From: Epiperipatus broadwayi
Lineage: Eukaryota > Onychophora > Udeonychophora > Euonychophora > Peripatidae
NCBI GenBank assembly: GCA_028023455.1
Contig: JAQFVV010000042.1
Coordinates: 5,225,739-5,289,738, forward strand
Direction of reading: 5' to 3'
Length of the DNA stretch: 64,000 nucleotides
Part shown: positions 49,866 to 62,514 of the stretch, in pieces
Position numbering within the stretch: position 1 is the first letter of the stretch
Layout of the letters: each line of letters begins with the position of its first letter
Position numbers and translations under genes: made by a program
Notes under the pieces: model-generated
What the model saw: the letters and a program-made list of their open reading frames with translations, nothing else
Told to the model about the DNA's origin: nothing
Databases searched by the model: none

Positions 49866-50860
49866 ATTTCACATAAAAATTTCATTTTGAAATGTTTTCA
49901 AATGTGCGTATATCTAAAAATGTAGAAGTAATTCTATGGAATATATTAACAATTATATTACTTAGCAATTTTCATGAACACATTGCTAAAGAACAACTCT
50001 AAAAGCCATATTATTCTCTCTATATATGTGATTTTTTTAAAATTCTTACAACGAATATAATTAAATTGAACACATATGTGCATGTGAATAAAAATTACAT
50101 TTTGGCTTTCAGGTCTGCAGTTTGGAAAAAAAAAAAATTAAAGAAATTAGACATAAATCAATTTAAACTTATAAATTTTCTATAAACATTTGTCTATATT
50201 AGCAGCAGAATGAATAATCTCTCAGCCGTTCCTTTGTCTCACACAATCTCAAATTACTGCTATTATAGTGAAAACATTTATTTTACATTATTTTTACTAT
50301 AAATTATTACGACTTTTTAACAAAAATGGTTCCAAAATGCAAAAATAATGATAGCAATTTTTTTGCCAAGCATAAAAATGAAATGTCTCCTTTATTTGAA
50401 AAGTAAACTATTTGTTTTTTGCAAGGGAACACATTCACATACGATTTTAATACATAAAGATTCTCCATTTCTCCAACCAATTTTTGCGCATTGGGTATAT
50501 ATTACAATAGAACTACAATATCCAAAACATGCACAGTATATATCACATATAGCAAATAATAATTAGCACTTTATTTATATTCTTTATTTAAAATTTGTAT
50601 TGCTTACTGTACTTTCCTGTAGAGTGTAAATACTTTTCAACAAACATATATAAAATGCAGCTTTTTTTATAGATTCAGTATGCATATACAAATTATTATA
50701 CTATAAACAAATTTTCCAAAAAAATAATGACTGTATTGTATCTTTATTTTTAAAAAATAAAAACAATAAGTCAGACTTTGATCTTGTGAAGCTGATGTTT
50801 TTAAAACATACTGCAATTAAACATTTCCTGCTCTAGATGATATCATTTTCTTTCAATACC
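49866..50860. other. AT-rich stretch without recognisable gene
   Basis: The plus-strand open frame at 50348-50566 has no recognised feature. Confidence 0.5.
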
Positions 50861-50861
50861 C

Positions 50862-51105
50862 CCCTCCTCCATGAAAATGTAGTAGCAGCTTCACTAACAG
50901 CAGACATGGCCTCTCCAATTGATTTGATGTTTTTAAGTTGTCAACCTTGCAATTTATACAATCGCTTCTATTTGCAGTTACCCATATCAGATTTTCGTCT
51001 AAACACTTCATACAAATTTTTGTTTGATACAATACAAAAACATCAACTAAAGTTTTATTGGTTCTTTTTCTTTTCTCACTATTAAACTGATAATTATTTT
51101 ACCAC
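50862..51105 (-). CDS. Unrecognised open frame with C-x2-C-x14-C-x2-C motif
   Basis: The minus strand is open for about 80 codons with no internal stop. It contains a basic start (SEKRKRTNKTLVDVFVLYQ), a four-cysteine cluster (CMKCLDENLIWV then SDCINCK), and RPCLLLVKLLLHFHGGGG before a TGA. The spacing C-x2-C-x14-C-x2-C suggests a small zinc-ribbon-like fold. There is no upstream ATG in frame, but an AG acceptor (ATTATCAG) precedes it, so it could be a terminal exon. Composition is less AT-rich than the surroundings. The plus-strand open frame (50837-51085) overlaps and may be its shadow. Host exon or old mobile-element ORF are both possible. Confidence 0.35.
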
Positions 51106-51825
51106 TTTGCAATGTATTTTATGAATTTTTTAAAATTTTGTACAGCTTCCAATTTTAACTTAGAAAAATTTGTGATAAAAAATATTGTACTATATCAAAC
51201 TTTTGGGAGAAAAATAAAAGCAAAAAAAAAATACACGTGTTTTTAATGTAACCTAAGAAACGTGATTAATAAAAACATGTAAATCTAAATTATAACATTA
51301 GAGAAGTTGAATTTAGTAAGGATGCTCCAAGATAATTGCAATTATGAATTTTAATACTTCTATTTTTTTTATTTATATATATATATTTTAGGATAGTTTA
51401 TATAGTGTAAATTGTAGTTCCACTGTATTATTATCAAACAATAACAATACATTATTCTATGCATTTAATACTGCAAATACAATATTTTATTATATTCAAA
51501 CTTCCAAAATAGCTGAGAGTAACAAATATTCAATAATCTTCTTCAGAGCTTATTTTAAACACACCAGCTGTTAAATAAGCTCAGAAAACTGTGGGATAGT
51601 CAAATTTTATATTTTCATTATATTAAGTACATAGAATTCTATTGGTATTTACTGTTTCTCTCTCATATTACTATACTTTTGTCATAACTAATTATTCTAT
51701 TTTTTGTGGACGTCTTAATATGTGTAATTTTTAAATTGAATTATAGACTATTTTTAATAAATATTTATTTCAAACAACAATTATTTCATAAACAAATGAT
51801 CAATGTGTGTATATATAAAAACCCA
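51106..51825. other. AT-rich stretch without recognisable gene
   Basis: Nothing is supported here. Confidence 0.5.
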
Positions 51826-52366
51826 GTACTTGGGTTTTCAAGTAAACCAAGATGGCACTCTGTATATTTGATAAATGTAGTTTCAAGGGCCTATAATCCA
51901 CTGAAGATGTGTTAGTTGTTAAATTAAAACCAAATTAATAAATTGATTGTTAAATTAAAAAAAAAAAAATCTGATAAATTTCGCTAAGATTTATTTCAAT
52001 TTTGGGCAGCGATGAAACAGCTTATTTTTCTCAGTTTTTTTTTGTAAATTGAAAAATTTGGGACATTCCTATCAAGAACGTAATGCAGTGTACTATTTCC
52101 AAAGGTATAGGATCCTGCCCTCGTGAAAATTGTGCATCAATAGTCACGATAAGTTAATAGAAAAATAAAATAAACCGTAAATATTGTTAATGAATTTTTC
52201 CACGATTTCTTTTTTTAAAATAACAGTAATAAAAAAATAAAACGTAAATATAAAATAAGTTTCCTAGCAGGCATTTTTTTGTAAATATTTGTTGGGGGCC
52301 ACCGAAATTATACATTTATCAAAAATATGGGCAGCCATCTTGATTTACTTGAAAACTCACAAGTAC
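51826..52366. mobile_element. MITE-like element with inverted termini, copy 2
   Basis: The left end GTACTTGGGTTTTCAAGTAA, then CCAAGATGGC and TTTGATAAATGTAGTTTCAAG, is mirrored by the right end over about 65 bp. It shares interior blocks and a recognisably related terminal sequence (AAGTA(C/T) ends, CTTG and (G)GGC(C)AC/CC.GAAA blocks) with the element at 45815-46517. No coding sequence or clear TSD was seen. Confidence 0.75.
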
Positions 52367-53094
52367 AAAAAAAAACATATATAGGACTTGATATTATTAA
52401 TCATGGATTCAAATATCCACACAAAGGTTGGAACTAAATGATTGCAGATAAGAGTAAAAAATATTTTTATATAGTTTTGATTTAAAAATATACTTCAAGA
52501 CATTATAATGTATTTATAAACTAATGAAAAGTTTAATGCCTATAAAAACAATAAAAAGTTAATTCCTAAAAACATTTAAACAAGATTTTTTTATTATTGT
52601 CCTTTATTTGGAATTGGGAATATGAGTATTCATGAGTTAATCATTCAGTATATAAAGTTTGTAATCAAGATAGTTTTTTCTTGTGAAAGTTTTATTTTGC
52701 ATAACAAACTTAAGCAATTTAAACTTATTCATGTTTACACCCGCACAATATGGGCAATAATTTTCAAATTATAAACAACCGAGTTGAGGTTAAGATTAAT
52801 GGAAATCTACGCAGGCAACACATGCGCTTTTTACACTTTCGTTTTTATCTTTCTCTCTACTTTCCAGAAAGGTTAATTTTATTTTTCTATGATAAAAAAT
52901 AAAAATTTTATAATTTTTGTGATCAAGTAGATTGAATTTTTTTGGCTTTTTATCATTTTTTTGCTAGTTACTGGAGAAAAGTTCAGCGTGAAAAATATAT
53001 CGGTAAAAAGTTTTACTTTTTCCATTGTATTTTGAAGAAAACGTTATGGGGGCTTAATGGTAAGTATTTTTATTTTTCTATATTTTTTTAATTA
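52367..53094. other. Non-coding stretch, somewhat less AT-rich at 52730-53060
   Basis: A pyrimidine-rich tract ending in TTTCCAG (near 52860-52868) and an ATGGTAAGT (near 53057) could serve as splice signals on the plus strand, but no supporting open frame exists. Confidence 0.4.
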
Positions 53095-53690
53095 TTGTTT
53101 TTTATATATATTTGCTAAAAAAAAAAAAAAGGCTATTGAAATTAGCATTAAAAAAAAAGATCGTGCTTATTAATCGGCATATTTTTCTATAATATGAGCT
53201 TGGGTGGATGGAGGATTTGAATTAATTGATATGAGACAAAAATAAATATACTTTGGAAATATAATGATTTAGATTGTTCTATAATTTTTTTGTCTGCATT
53301 TTAATAATAGTAAAAAATATGCAAATGCTAAAAGTAACAATTTTGACAGTACATAAACTTAGGCCGATTATAGACTACTGCAATATAAATTTCAAAGCTA
53401 CATATTTTTTAATTACTATTTTATTCACATATATATATATATATTTGATAAAAAATATACAAAAAAATTACTATTGAAACTAACATAAAAAAAAAAAGCT
53501 CATGATTGTGTACATTTATATCGTGAATTATCTGCATTTTTTGATATGACTGGATGAGGATTTGAATTAACTGATATGAGACAAAGATGAACATATTTTG
53601 GAAATATAATGATCTGATTTAGATTTTTCTATAATTTCTTTGTCTGCATTTTAACAATAGTAAAAAATACGCAAACGCTAAAAGTGCAGT
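53095..53690 (+). repeat. Diverged tandem duplication, about 350-bp period
   Basis: Blocks GATTTGAATTAA(T/C)TGATATG, GGAAATATAATGAT and TTGTCTGCATTTTAA.AATAG occur near 53211-53340 and again near 53558-53690. Both are preceded by CTATTGAAA(T/C)TA-type sequence. Divergence suggests an older event. Confidence 0.85.
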
Positions 53691-54021
53691 ATATATATAA
53701 ACTACAAACTTATGTACCTTAACCTTAATTCTATAATGAATTTAGTATTTCATTCACTTTTTATTTTATTTTGTATATATAGTGACTAGTTTAATAGTAC
53801 TTTTTAATAAATTACAAACTGGATTGAAGTTCTTTATTATAATATTCAAATTATACTAATTATTGATCAATATTAACTACTTGTTATAAGGGATGTTACT
53901 AGGAATGACTTATACATTGCAAACCTCTGTATGGAAATACATTTTGAAGGGCTACTGAGAAAATTGATAGATACTAATATCTTTATTTTATGAAGTTTTC
54001 AAGTGATGGATTACCCTTAGG
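53691..54021. other. AT-rich flank, possibly including the RTE 3' UTR
   Basis: Downstream (minus strand) of the RTE stop codon, no poly(A) or simple-repeat tail was clearly identified. Confidence 0.4.
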
Positions 54022-54673
54022 TCAATCATCATCAAAACCATTATCAATCCACTGCAGGATGAAGGTCTCTCCAAGTTCAATCCATCTTTTCCGATCTTTA
54101 GCTTCTCTTCTTCACATTACCCCTGCACACTTTCTTATTTCTTCCATCCCTCTCACATGTGGTCTCTTTCTGGGTCTTTTACAATATCTTGGAATCCAGT
54201 TTAAAAATTTCAATTGTCCATCTATTATCATCTCTTCTAGCAATATGTCCAGCCCAACTCCACTTCAGTCTTTTAATTTTTTCAATGAGGTCAGTAATAC
54301 CCATTTGTTCTCTTAACCACACATTGCGTTTTCGATCTCTTCTTGTTACTCCCAACATGCATCTCTCCACTTTGAGTGGTTTGAAGTCTCTGTATTGCTC
54401 TTCTATTAAGTGTCCATGTCTCAGATCCATAAGTAAGAACTGGCAAAACACGTTTATTAAAAACCTTCCTTTTCAAACACATAGGCATATTTCTTTTAGT
54501 ATCAAGTTATTTCTATCAAAAGCACTCCAACCAAGTTTATTTCTATGATTAATTTCATCCATTATGTTTCTATCTGTATTAATAATCTGGCCAAGGTATT
54601 TGTAACTGTTAACTTTTTCTAATTCATCATAATCAATCTTTATTTTCATATTTTGAGAAAATCTATTAAACAT
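54022..54673 (-). pseudogene. RTE pol: thumb and C-terminal region
   Basis: Broken frames read NSYKYLGQIINTDRNIMDEI, LTYGSETWTLNRR, RLKWSWAGHIARRDDNRWT and, in another frame, WIPRYCKRPRKRPHVRG, ending GETFILQWIDNGFDDD. This order is the standard C-terminal region of RTE LINE pol. At least one in-frame stop (near 54115) and several shifts are present. Confidence 0.88.
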
Positions 54674-54686
54674 TACTTTAGTCTTT

Positions 54687-55146
54687 TTAACATTTACCTT
54701 TAGTCCTACTTTCCTCTGATAACTCCTGCAACATTTCCTGTAGCTCTAAAGCATTATTTGCAAAAACAACTACATCATCTCCAAAATCTAAATGACTTAA
54801 ATAATCTCCATTTACTTTCACTCCTTTAGTTTCCCATTTTAATCCACAAAATATTTCTTGCAGCACTGCTGTAAAAAGTTTTGAAGTCACACTGCCATAC
54901 ATCCTTCTCAATGTTGACTTTCCTATTATCATTATGTAATCTAATTGTTGCTGTTGCATTTTTATAAATATTCTTTAAAATATGACAATATCCTGGATCT
55001 ATACCTTGATGATCCAATACTTTAATCACTGAAGAAATGTTTATAGAATCAAATGCCTTTTCAAAATCTACAATTCCTAAGCATAATGGCAACTCATATT
55101 CATTTGTCCTTTCTATAACTTCTCTCAATACCTGGATATGATCCAC
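54687..55146 (-). pseudogene. RTE pol: reverse transcriptase palm
   Basis: Two overlapping frames cover the palm. The first has CLGIVDFEKAFDSINISSVI, the F-x-x-A-F-D motif with the first catalytic Asp. After a frameshift near the G-V-R-Q-G-D position the second frame gives TSKLFTAVLQEIF and LDFGDDVVVFANN. The catalytic F-A-D-D box reads F-G-D-D here. These residues place it firmly as a LINE reverse transcriptase of RTE type. The frame break between the two motifs abolishes function. Confidence 0.9.
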
Positions 55147-55354
55147 TGTACTAAAACCACTTTTAAATCCAGCTTGTTCTCATGGTTGGTGAAAGTCCAG
55201 TGTTCTCTGTAGACGAGTTGTAATTATCTTAGTAAAAATTTTGTATAAAACTGATAAAAGACTGATAGGTCTGTAATTTCTAATATCTTCTTTATCACCT
55301 TTTTAAAATATTAATATTAATACTGCATTCTGCCAATCATCTGGTACATCTTTA

Positions 55355-55876
55355 TCATTTAGACATTTGGAACTTTGCTAAAGTTTTTTCTATTTCTTCA
55401 CCTGCTTCTTTTAATATATCAATTATAATTCCATCATTACCTGAAGCTATCCCTTTCTTCATAAATTTAATTGCATGTCTCACTTTCTCATTCAAAATTC
55501 TGGGCAATTCGGAAGATATAATAGGTATAGGAGATACTTGTTCTTTCTTACTATATAATTCTTGATAGAAGTCTTCTACACATTTCATGATGTCACCTCT
55601 CTTTTTAGTTATAATGCCATCTTTTTTTCTTATTGCAGATATAAATTTCCTACCAATACCAAACAGTTGTTCTACACTTTTGAGACTTTTATTCTCTTCT
55701 ATATCTTTCCTTGCTAGTTCACAATTATACTTTCTTATATCATTTTCAACTCTTTTCCGCACCATTTTAAAAAAATTGAGATATTCAATCTTTTTTAATG
55801 CATCGTTGTTGTACATTCTCATATTCCTTCTTTTCTTCATAAATTCTCTAGTCTCAGTAGAAATTTTATTGGTCAA
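55355..55876 (-). pseudogene. RTE pol: linker region before reverse transcriptase
   Basis: This 173-codon open frame begins in the basic linker between endonuclease and reverse transcriptase (STETREFMKKRRNMRMYNND). It runs through VEQLFGIGRKFISAIRKKDG to the start of the RT domain with the AIKFMKKGIASGNDGIIIDI segment, which corresponds to the K-x-x-K-A/S-x-G-x-D-x-I motif of RT fingers. It ends at a frameshift near 55360. It is part of a dead retrotransposon and encodes nothing on its own. Confidence 0.85.
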
Positions 55877-55905
55877 TTGCTGCTTTTTTGTTGCAGTTTT
55901 TAAAA

Positions 55906-58900
55906 GTGTTAGATAAGTGTTATTATATACTAATTTTTTAGAAATTTTATGATGAATTCAACTAACCTACTAACAAAAATATAATTTTAAGTTGTATACA
56001 TGATAATTTAGAATTTATGAAATAATATGAAAATAATTATTAGAAATATTAACGTTAATTCTTTTTTTTTATTACTTTGAATATCAATGATTATATTTTT
56101 TTCAGTTTAATTACATTCTTTGGTAATCTTTAAAACAATATTTATTATGTCATTTTTTATTAATAAAACTTAAAGTTATGATAAAATTTGTGATTTAGTA
56201 TAATTTTTTTAAAGATTCAATATGGTTGCTTGAAAGTGAAATGGTTAAATCCTTAATATTAACAAATGTTTTATATTGCGGACTGTAGAACTTAATGTTA
56301 AGTTCTTTGTGATAGTACATTTAAAAAAAAAATTATTTACATAGTTTATTTTCCAGTAAATAAATATTGTTATAATAGTAATTAAAATACATTTGCAAGC
56401 CATTTAATTAAGTTACAGTTGCTATTATAAGATATTCCAAGTTTAAAACTGACTTATCTAAGTAAATTTCAAGAATCTTATTTTTAAATGCATAAGCATA
56501 AATCATTATTATTTTTTTAAAAAGTACAATTGTTTTACAAAAGTCATAGTGGAAGACTTAAAATTATTATTAATTATTGCATTTTTAAAATTAAATTATT
56601 AATAAATCAACCATAAAATGAGTTTAAAATGCCTAAGCTAGTTTATTCAGTTTATAAAAGTGTTAGTGTGATTCTAATTATTAGTTAAGGAATATATTTC
56701 AATCATTTAGAAAATCTTAAAATTTAGCCAATAATTTTATATTATTTGTTTTTAAAACAATTATCTTATGTCTCTGGGTGAATGTGCATGTAATTAATTT
56801 CAATTTAAATTACTTCCTTATTTAAAAATTAATATTTTAAAGTGATTTAACACTTTACAACTAAATACTGTTCTGGAAATTTAAAAAAAAAAAGGAAACT
56901 TAAATAATATATTCTTTATTATAGTTTTTATTTTATCAAATTTAAATAATGATAATGTGCTAAATAATAATTATTTTGTAACAATGATGTAATATTTAAT
57001 TATTGTGTTGTCTACTATCTAGGCAATTAGAATTAATTAGTTATTTTTAGAATTTCTAACCTAACAACTTAAACAATTAACCTTACTTAAGACTAGGTCG
57101 CACAAATTTCTAGATTGCCAATGTGACTTACAATATTTAAGTTTTGATCACCACACTTTTTACACATATCTTCTTCAGTGCTTTCAAGTAATTTTTTTTT
57201 AACTAATTATTTATTAAATTAATATGCATTGCTAGAACAATCATCTCTTCAGGCTAATAACGAAATATCTTTGTTCTATACCATAGGAACCTGCAATCAA
57301 TGCTTAAATTTTCTAGAAGCAGTAAATTCGTACCAGAACTTTGATTTAAATGTTTGTTTTATATTTAAACTTTATTTTGAAAATGATAATTATTGAATGC
57401 CAGAACTTTTAATTATTTTTCATTAACTTTGGAAATAATTAATATATTTCTCAAGAAATTTAAACGTGATAGTTAAAATGTTGAATATTTTTATCATTTT
57501 TACTAACATTCTTTTGGCTTAATTTTATTTTATTATTAAATTAAAACTGTTTAGCAAAAATAGTAGAACTATGTAAATGATAAAGAAGCTAATGAATGTT
57601 TATTACAAACATTTAAATGCTTATTTAAAAGAAACCAGTTAATCATATGCCTATGTATTTATAAGTGCTATTTTTAAAATTATTATTGCATTTGTGTTAT
57701 CTAAAATGGAATGAAATATTTGTTTCTCTGTTTATTAAAATTAGACATGACATATTTTAATTATTATGTGTTATTTTGGCTATAAGAATATTTATTAATG
57801 CAATAAACATATTTATGTATTTATTACAAATGATATCTGCATTTGAATGTTAATATGGAATACTTGTTTTGTCCTAGTATAAAAATAAAATTATTATGCT
57901 CGAATAGACTTTTTTATGCTAATAAATAGTTTATCTGTCTTAAAATATAATTTGAACTATACTCAATGCTTATGCTTACTTGCCATTTTGAAAAATATTT
58001 TATTGTCAAGAAAATATAATCTGTTCTTTATTTTATCAAGTGTTATTTATAATAAAAAAATGATTTTCGTGCTCCTGTTAAAAATATATTTACAGCTCCT
58101 CAACATTTTATATATGATCTTCATAAACATTTAATTGTAGCTCCTCAACATATTAAAATAGTTGCTCTTCTTTAATATTTGCCTCATAAAGCTATGAATT
58201 ATTTTTACAAAAGAAATAAATATTGTTATCATTTATTCAATGTGCTATTTAAGTGTTGACAATGTTAAGAATTATTTAATGTGCTCTAAAAATAAATGTA
58301 ATGCTTATACTATTTACTTCATTGTTTTATTTATGTTGGTATCTTCATATCATTAAATGAATACTACATTAATTGCTTAGAATAGCTATTTTAGTTATGT
58401 CAATGATTTAAAATTCTACTTACTTCATATTTTATTTGTCTGTTTATTAATTTTAATCTTCAACATTATCCAGATATCCTGTAAAGTCTTCAACATGTCC
58501 AAGGACTTTGATTGTATCCTGTTTAATAATACGGAAAGTCAATACTTAAGGACTTAATTTTATTTGATAAAAGGGTATAAATTTATTTAGTTTTTAAGTT
58601 TATTTATACATGCATTATGTTCATTATTTTTCTATATATTAATTATGTATGGTTTTAATATGTATCTCATGTTAAATTCTCAGATTATATGAAATATTTT
58701 AGTGTATCATATTTATTTATGGAGTTATATGGAAGAATTCATGCAGCCGATATGTTTTTTTTATTAAATTGTTTTGCCACAACTTTATATGCTTAGCTAT
58801 GTTGCCATATTTTGTCAGTTTTATACATCACATCTGTTTTTATGAGATAATAATGCTATCTTTATTATATAGATTGTTATATCATGCCAGTGTAGTTAGG

Positions 58901-58989
58901 CACTTTTATTAGAGATAAGATCTTAATTCTTTATTGCCCTCTTGTATAGATGCTTATTCTAAATTTATTCCATCATCTTGTTTTTGTCT
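55906..58989. other. AT-rich stretch without recognisable gene
   Basis: The plus-strand open frame at 57916-58134 is Leu/Ile/Asn-rich without a domain. A short duplication of AGCTCCTCAACAT occurs near 58094 and 58139. Confidence 0.5.
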
Positions 58990-59014
58990 TGCTTTTAAAT
59001 CCCTTGATGTTTAA

Positions 59015-59150
59015 AATCATGTGTGATTCCAAACATGTCTATTTTTGTTTATGTTATTTTGTTAGTCATATGTGATGCCAACCATGACTTTATACTGGCT
59101 ATTTTGATATATTGTAATGGTTATGTGTGATGCCAACTATGACTTTATTT
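59015..59150 (+). repeat. Interspersed short repeats, about 50-bp spacing x 3
   Basis: The motif (C/T)ATGTGTGATGCCAAC(C/T)ATG and variants occurs three times (near 59021, 59069 and 59125). Confidence 0.8.
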
Positions 59151-60252
59151 GCACTCTTGATAATATCAGAATGATTTTGATGTGTTGATATGCCCAGATT
59201 GCATATCTTATGTATTTTAAAACCTGATAAAATATTTTATTAAATTTGTAATTGTTTATATAGCACAAATGTATACATCTTCCAAATTCACCAAGCTCCA
59301 AAGGATGGCGAGCTTTATTTTTATTTAGAATTATTAAATATTTCCTATAGGGACTTATATAATCAAAAGTGAGATAATTAAATGTGAGAACTTTAATGAA
59401 TCTATAGAAATCATTTAAAAAATATTAAATTACCCATTTTTATTATTATTTCTATTGTTAACTTATAATTTTATTTTTCAATTTGGAAAATTATAATCTA
59501 TAATGTTTATTAAAGTAACTGGATTATTTTGTTATATTTATTAGTGTAAATAAATATTATTTTAATTATTAATCATTGAATCTGTATTCTTCCAATCATC
59601 ATCTACATTCTCAGAAATTCACAAAAAGCTACACATGTATTTTATTTTATCATTATGATATAAGAATATAATAAAAATATGATGTCACTTTATTAAAATT
59701 TATATTGCTGATGTTAAGATAACATCCATGGATAAGATCACTTAATTTTTGTTTTGGGTATAAGATTAGAAAAGAACCTGTTTGTGTGATATATATAGGT
59801 AGCAACAAAATCCCTTTCCTATTCATAATATCACGAATATAATCTTAATATGCTATAATTATTTTAACATAAGAGATTTCATGTTTGATTTTATTAATAA
59901 TTATTTGATGTATTGAGACATCATCTTAAAAATAAGATATTTTATTACTGTTGTTGTCACTAGGATCATATTCACTGTTGGTATAAAAACTTTAAAAAAG
60001 GATTCGGTTATATTGGATTATTAAAGAAGTTATAGCAAAAACCCTAACATGAATTATTTGAAGAAAGAGTTATTTTGATTATAAGATTTAATTTGTTTAA
60101 AAAAAACTTTACATTGCTTATAAGATCTGATTTGTTTAATCCAAAATTTATTTTGATTAAGAAAGCTGATATGCTAAGAAAGATTTATTTAATTTACAAC
60201 ATTTTGAAGGAAACTAACTTGGTGTAATTTTTGCTGCACAAGATTTATATTT
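59151..60252. other. AT-rich stretch without recognisable gene
   Basis: Loose repetition of CTTATAAGATCTGATTTG-like sequence occurs near 60075-60140. No gene is seen. Confidence 0.5.
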
Positions 60253-60730
60253 GTTTAGAGCAATGGTCTTCGGACGCGTGGTCCGCGCTAGACTAGGAAG
60301 AAAGTTTTTAATAACAAAATAATAAGATTTTAAACTTTTAATTAATATAAACAATTTTTATTTATTTTTTTCATCACACTTTTACCTGATTAAAAAAAAA
60401 GAAACAGAACAAAATCTAATCAGTCATACATAAAGTAATTTGTTTTGCTAGTTATCACAGATGTTTATGGGGGGGGGGGGGAGATAGAATTAAATTTTTT
60501 ATTACTTTTCTAAAAAAATTCAAAATTAAAAAAAAAAAGTTTTTTATTATACAAACTCCATATATATGTAACTTCATCTAAGGCTAAGCTGTTTACATCT
60601 TTAATAAAATTTATCTATAGACTTCTGCTGGTCCATGAAACCTTATCCTTATTTTTGCCGATCCGCAAAACCTTATCCTTATTTTTACCGGTCCGCAGGT
60701 GTGAAAAGGTTGAAGACCACTGTTTTAGAG
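60253..60730. mobile_element. Short non-autonomous hAT element (MITE), 8-bp TSD
   Basis: The element (60261-60722, 462 bp) starts CAATGGTCTTCGGACGCGTG and its right end, read inward on the minus strand, starts CAGTGGTCTTCAACCTTTTC. This is the CAGNGGT(T/C)CTCAACC-type terminus of hAT elements. Flanks GTTTAGAG (60253-60260) and TTTTAGAG (60723-60730) match at 7 of 8 bases. The interior has a 13-base G run (60469-60481) and a direct repeat of AAACCTTATCCTTATTTTT (near 60640 and 60669). No transposase is present. Confidence 0.9.
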
Positions 60731-62514
60731 TATGATAAATCTTTTGATTGTTTATTTTAAAGCAGCATAAGAGTTAACCTAACCCTTTGGGCTGATCATT
60801 TTGTTTAGCTTACTTTAGTTATTGTTATTGAGATAACCTTACTCTTTTGGCTATCTCCACTGCTACTTTCGTAGATTACATTTTGTGAGCAACCACATTT
60901 TGCTTCATATCCCTTCCTTTATAGATTACAATATATATATATATATAGAGAGAGAAACATAAAGAATACTTTTATAAGTATTTAAGCTTTCTATTTTAAA
61001 TTTGTATAATTTTTTCATTCCAAGTATATTGATATATTAAAAAATATACTATTAATTCACAATAAATGCAAATAGGCTAAAAATAGATCTGGCATCTTTT
61101 CTTGAAAAAAGTACTATACCTATTTTAGCTGAAACACAAATGACATATATGTAAATAAATGCTAAAATGTACCCCTCTTCAATAGTTTATTATGATGAAA
61201 ACCAGATTTATAAATAAATATATCTTCACATTTTAAAATATAACTGACTTCACAAAGAATAAAAAAACTTTAATCATAATAAAAATGTAAAGCTATATAT
61301 ATATATTGACAATTTGTTTTTATAAAAAGTATATAATAATTGTCTAACAAATATTTTTTTAATTAAAGGAGAATCATTTCAGAAGTTCCTGAATTGCACT
61401 TTATTACAAAAAGTATTTAAGCTAAAACATAACATTAAGATAATTTATAATTTAATCACTGAAAATCTTGTTATATTCAAAAGTAAATCAAAAATATAAA
61501 TTTTTTCCCATTCTTAAAACGTGATAATAATGTCAATGTCTCCAAGTTAGCATGATGAATAACAAATAAGTGAATTTGAGTAAAATGGCCATCAAATTTC
61601 CTTTGTACAATGAATTATTCTATTAATCAGATGAATATGAAAAAGTCTACCACGACTGCAATTTATATAATTTTGTATAAATATTTTCAGTTTACCGCAC
61701 ATTAATCTCTTACTGTCACCATAAAATTTAACATTCCATAGTTTTTCTTTAATCAACAATCGAGCAAACAAATTTTACCAATATATTTCTGACATTTTTT
61801 TAAATATAAAATGTTGATACAAAATATTCTATAAACCAACAATCAAAAGTTTTAAATAGTGCTCTAGATGCTAGCTTAAATATTTAGATTACAAATCAAG
61901 TAAAAAATTACTCCTTTAAACTGCAAATGACAACAAGTCTGAAAAAAAAAGCATAAGCAGTTTTTTATTCTAACTTTCATATTTTAAAAGTGTTAAATTT
62001 GCCATAAAGTTGCAAATGTCTAAACCAAAACTGCCATTTTTTCTTATAAAGAATAGCAATCAATTACATAATTAGCTAATAAAAATATACGTTTCACATA
62101 AATGTTAATAAATAAGATTGAAGTTAAATCTCAAAATAAGAAATTATTTAAATGATTTTAAAAAATTGATAAAATATTAATAATTTGCTATTATATACTT
62201 TACTTTTATTATTTAATAATAATAGCATCTGGTATTTAAGATTAGTTATTAAAAAATAATGAACCCATTATCACTAAATTATTATTATTGAAAATTCTTG
62301 AATAGTACAGTTTCCAACATTCGAATGTTCAGCAATCAGCTAATTGAAATTTACTATTTTATGATTATTAATAATTTTTATAGAACACTTTTTCCGTTTA
62401 TCAATATTTAGGATTACCTTCTTTTTTTTAAGGATTGCATTATATATATACATTAGTAAAACATACACATCTCCATATATTTCCAATGCACTGATTCTCC
62501 AATTAGTATATTAA
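60731..62514. other. AT-rich stretch without recognisable gene
   Basis: A minus-strand 40-codon frame near 61490-61620 is open but unrecognised. Nothing else is seen. Confidence 0.5.

Larger units (their letters stand above)
54022..55905 (-). mobile_element. RTE-clade LINE, 5'-truncated, best preserved copy
   Basis: This segment encodes most of an RTE-type pol protein from the linker before reverse transcriptase to the C-terminus. The endonuclease is missing. Successive frames give the pre-RT linker (55876-55355), the RT fingers and palm (55146-54826, 54959-54687) and the post-RT region (54673-54179). They end in GETFILQWIDNGFDDD and a stop at 54024-54022. Three related fragments elsewhere in the window show the family was active here. 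Frameshifts and stops make this copy non-functional. Confidence 0.92.

Noticed and set aside
53057-53066. ATGGTAAGT as a start codon plus donor of a new gene
   Set aside because: No open frame or acceptor exon downstream supports it.
54159-54548. Plus-strand open frames across the RTE element (also 53990-54316 and 55587-55916)
   Set aside because: They are antisense shadows of the RTE pol relic on the minus strand.
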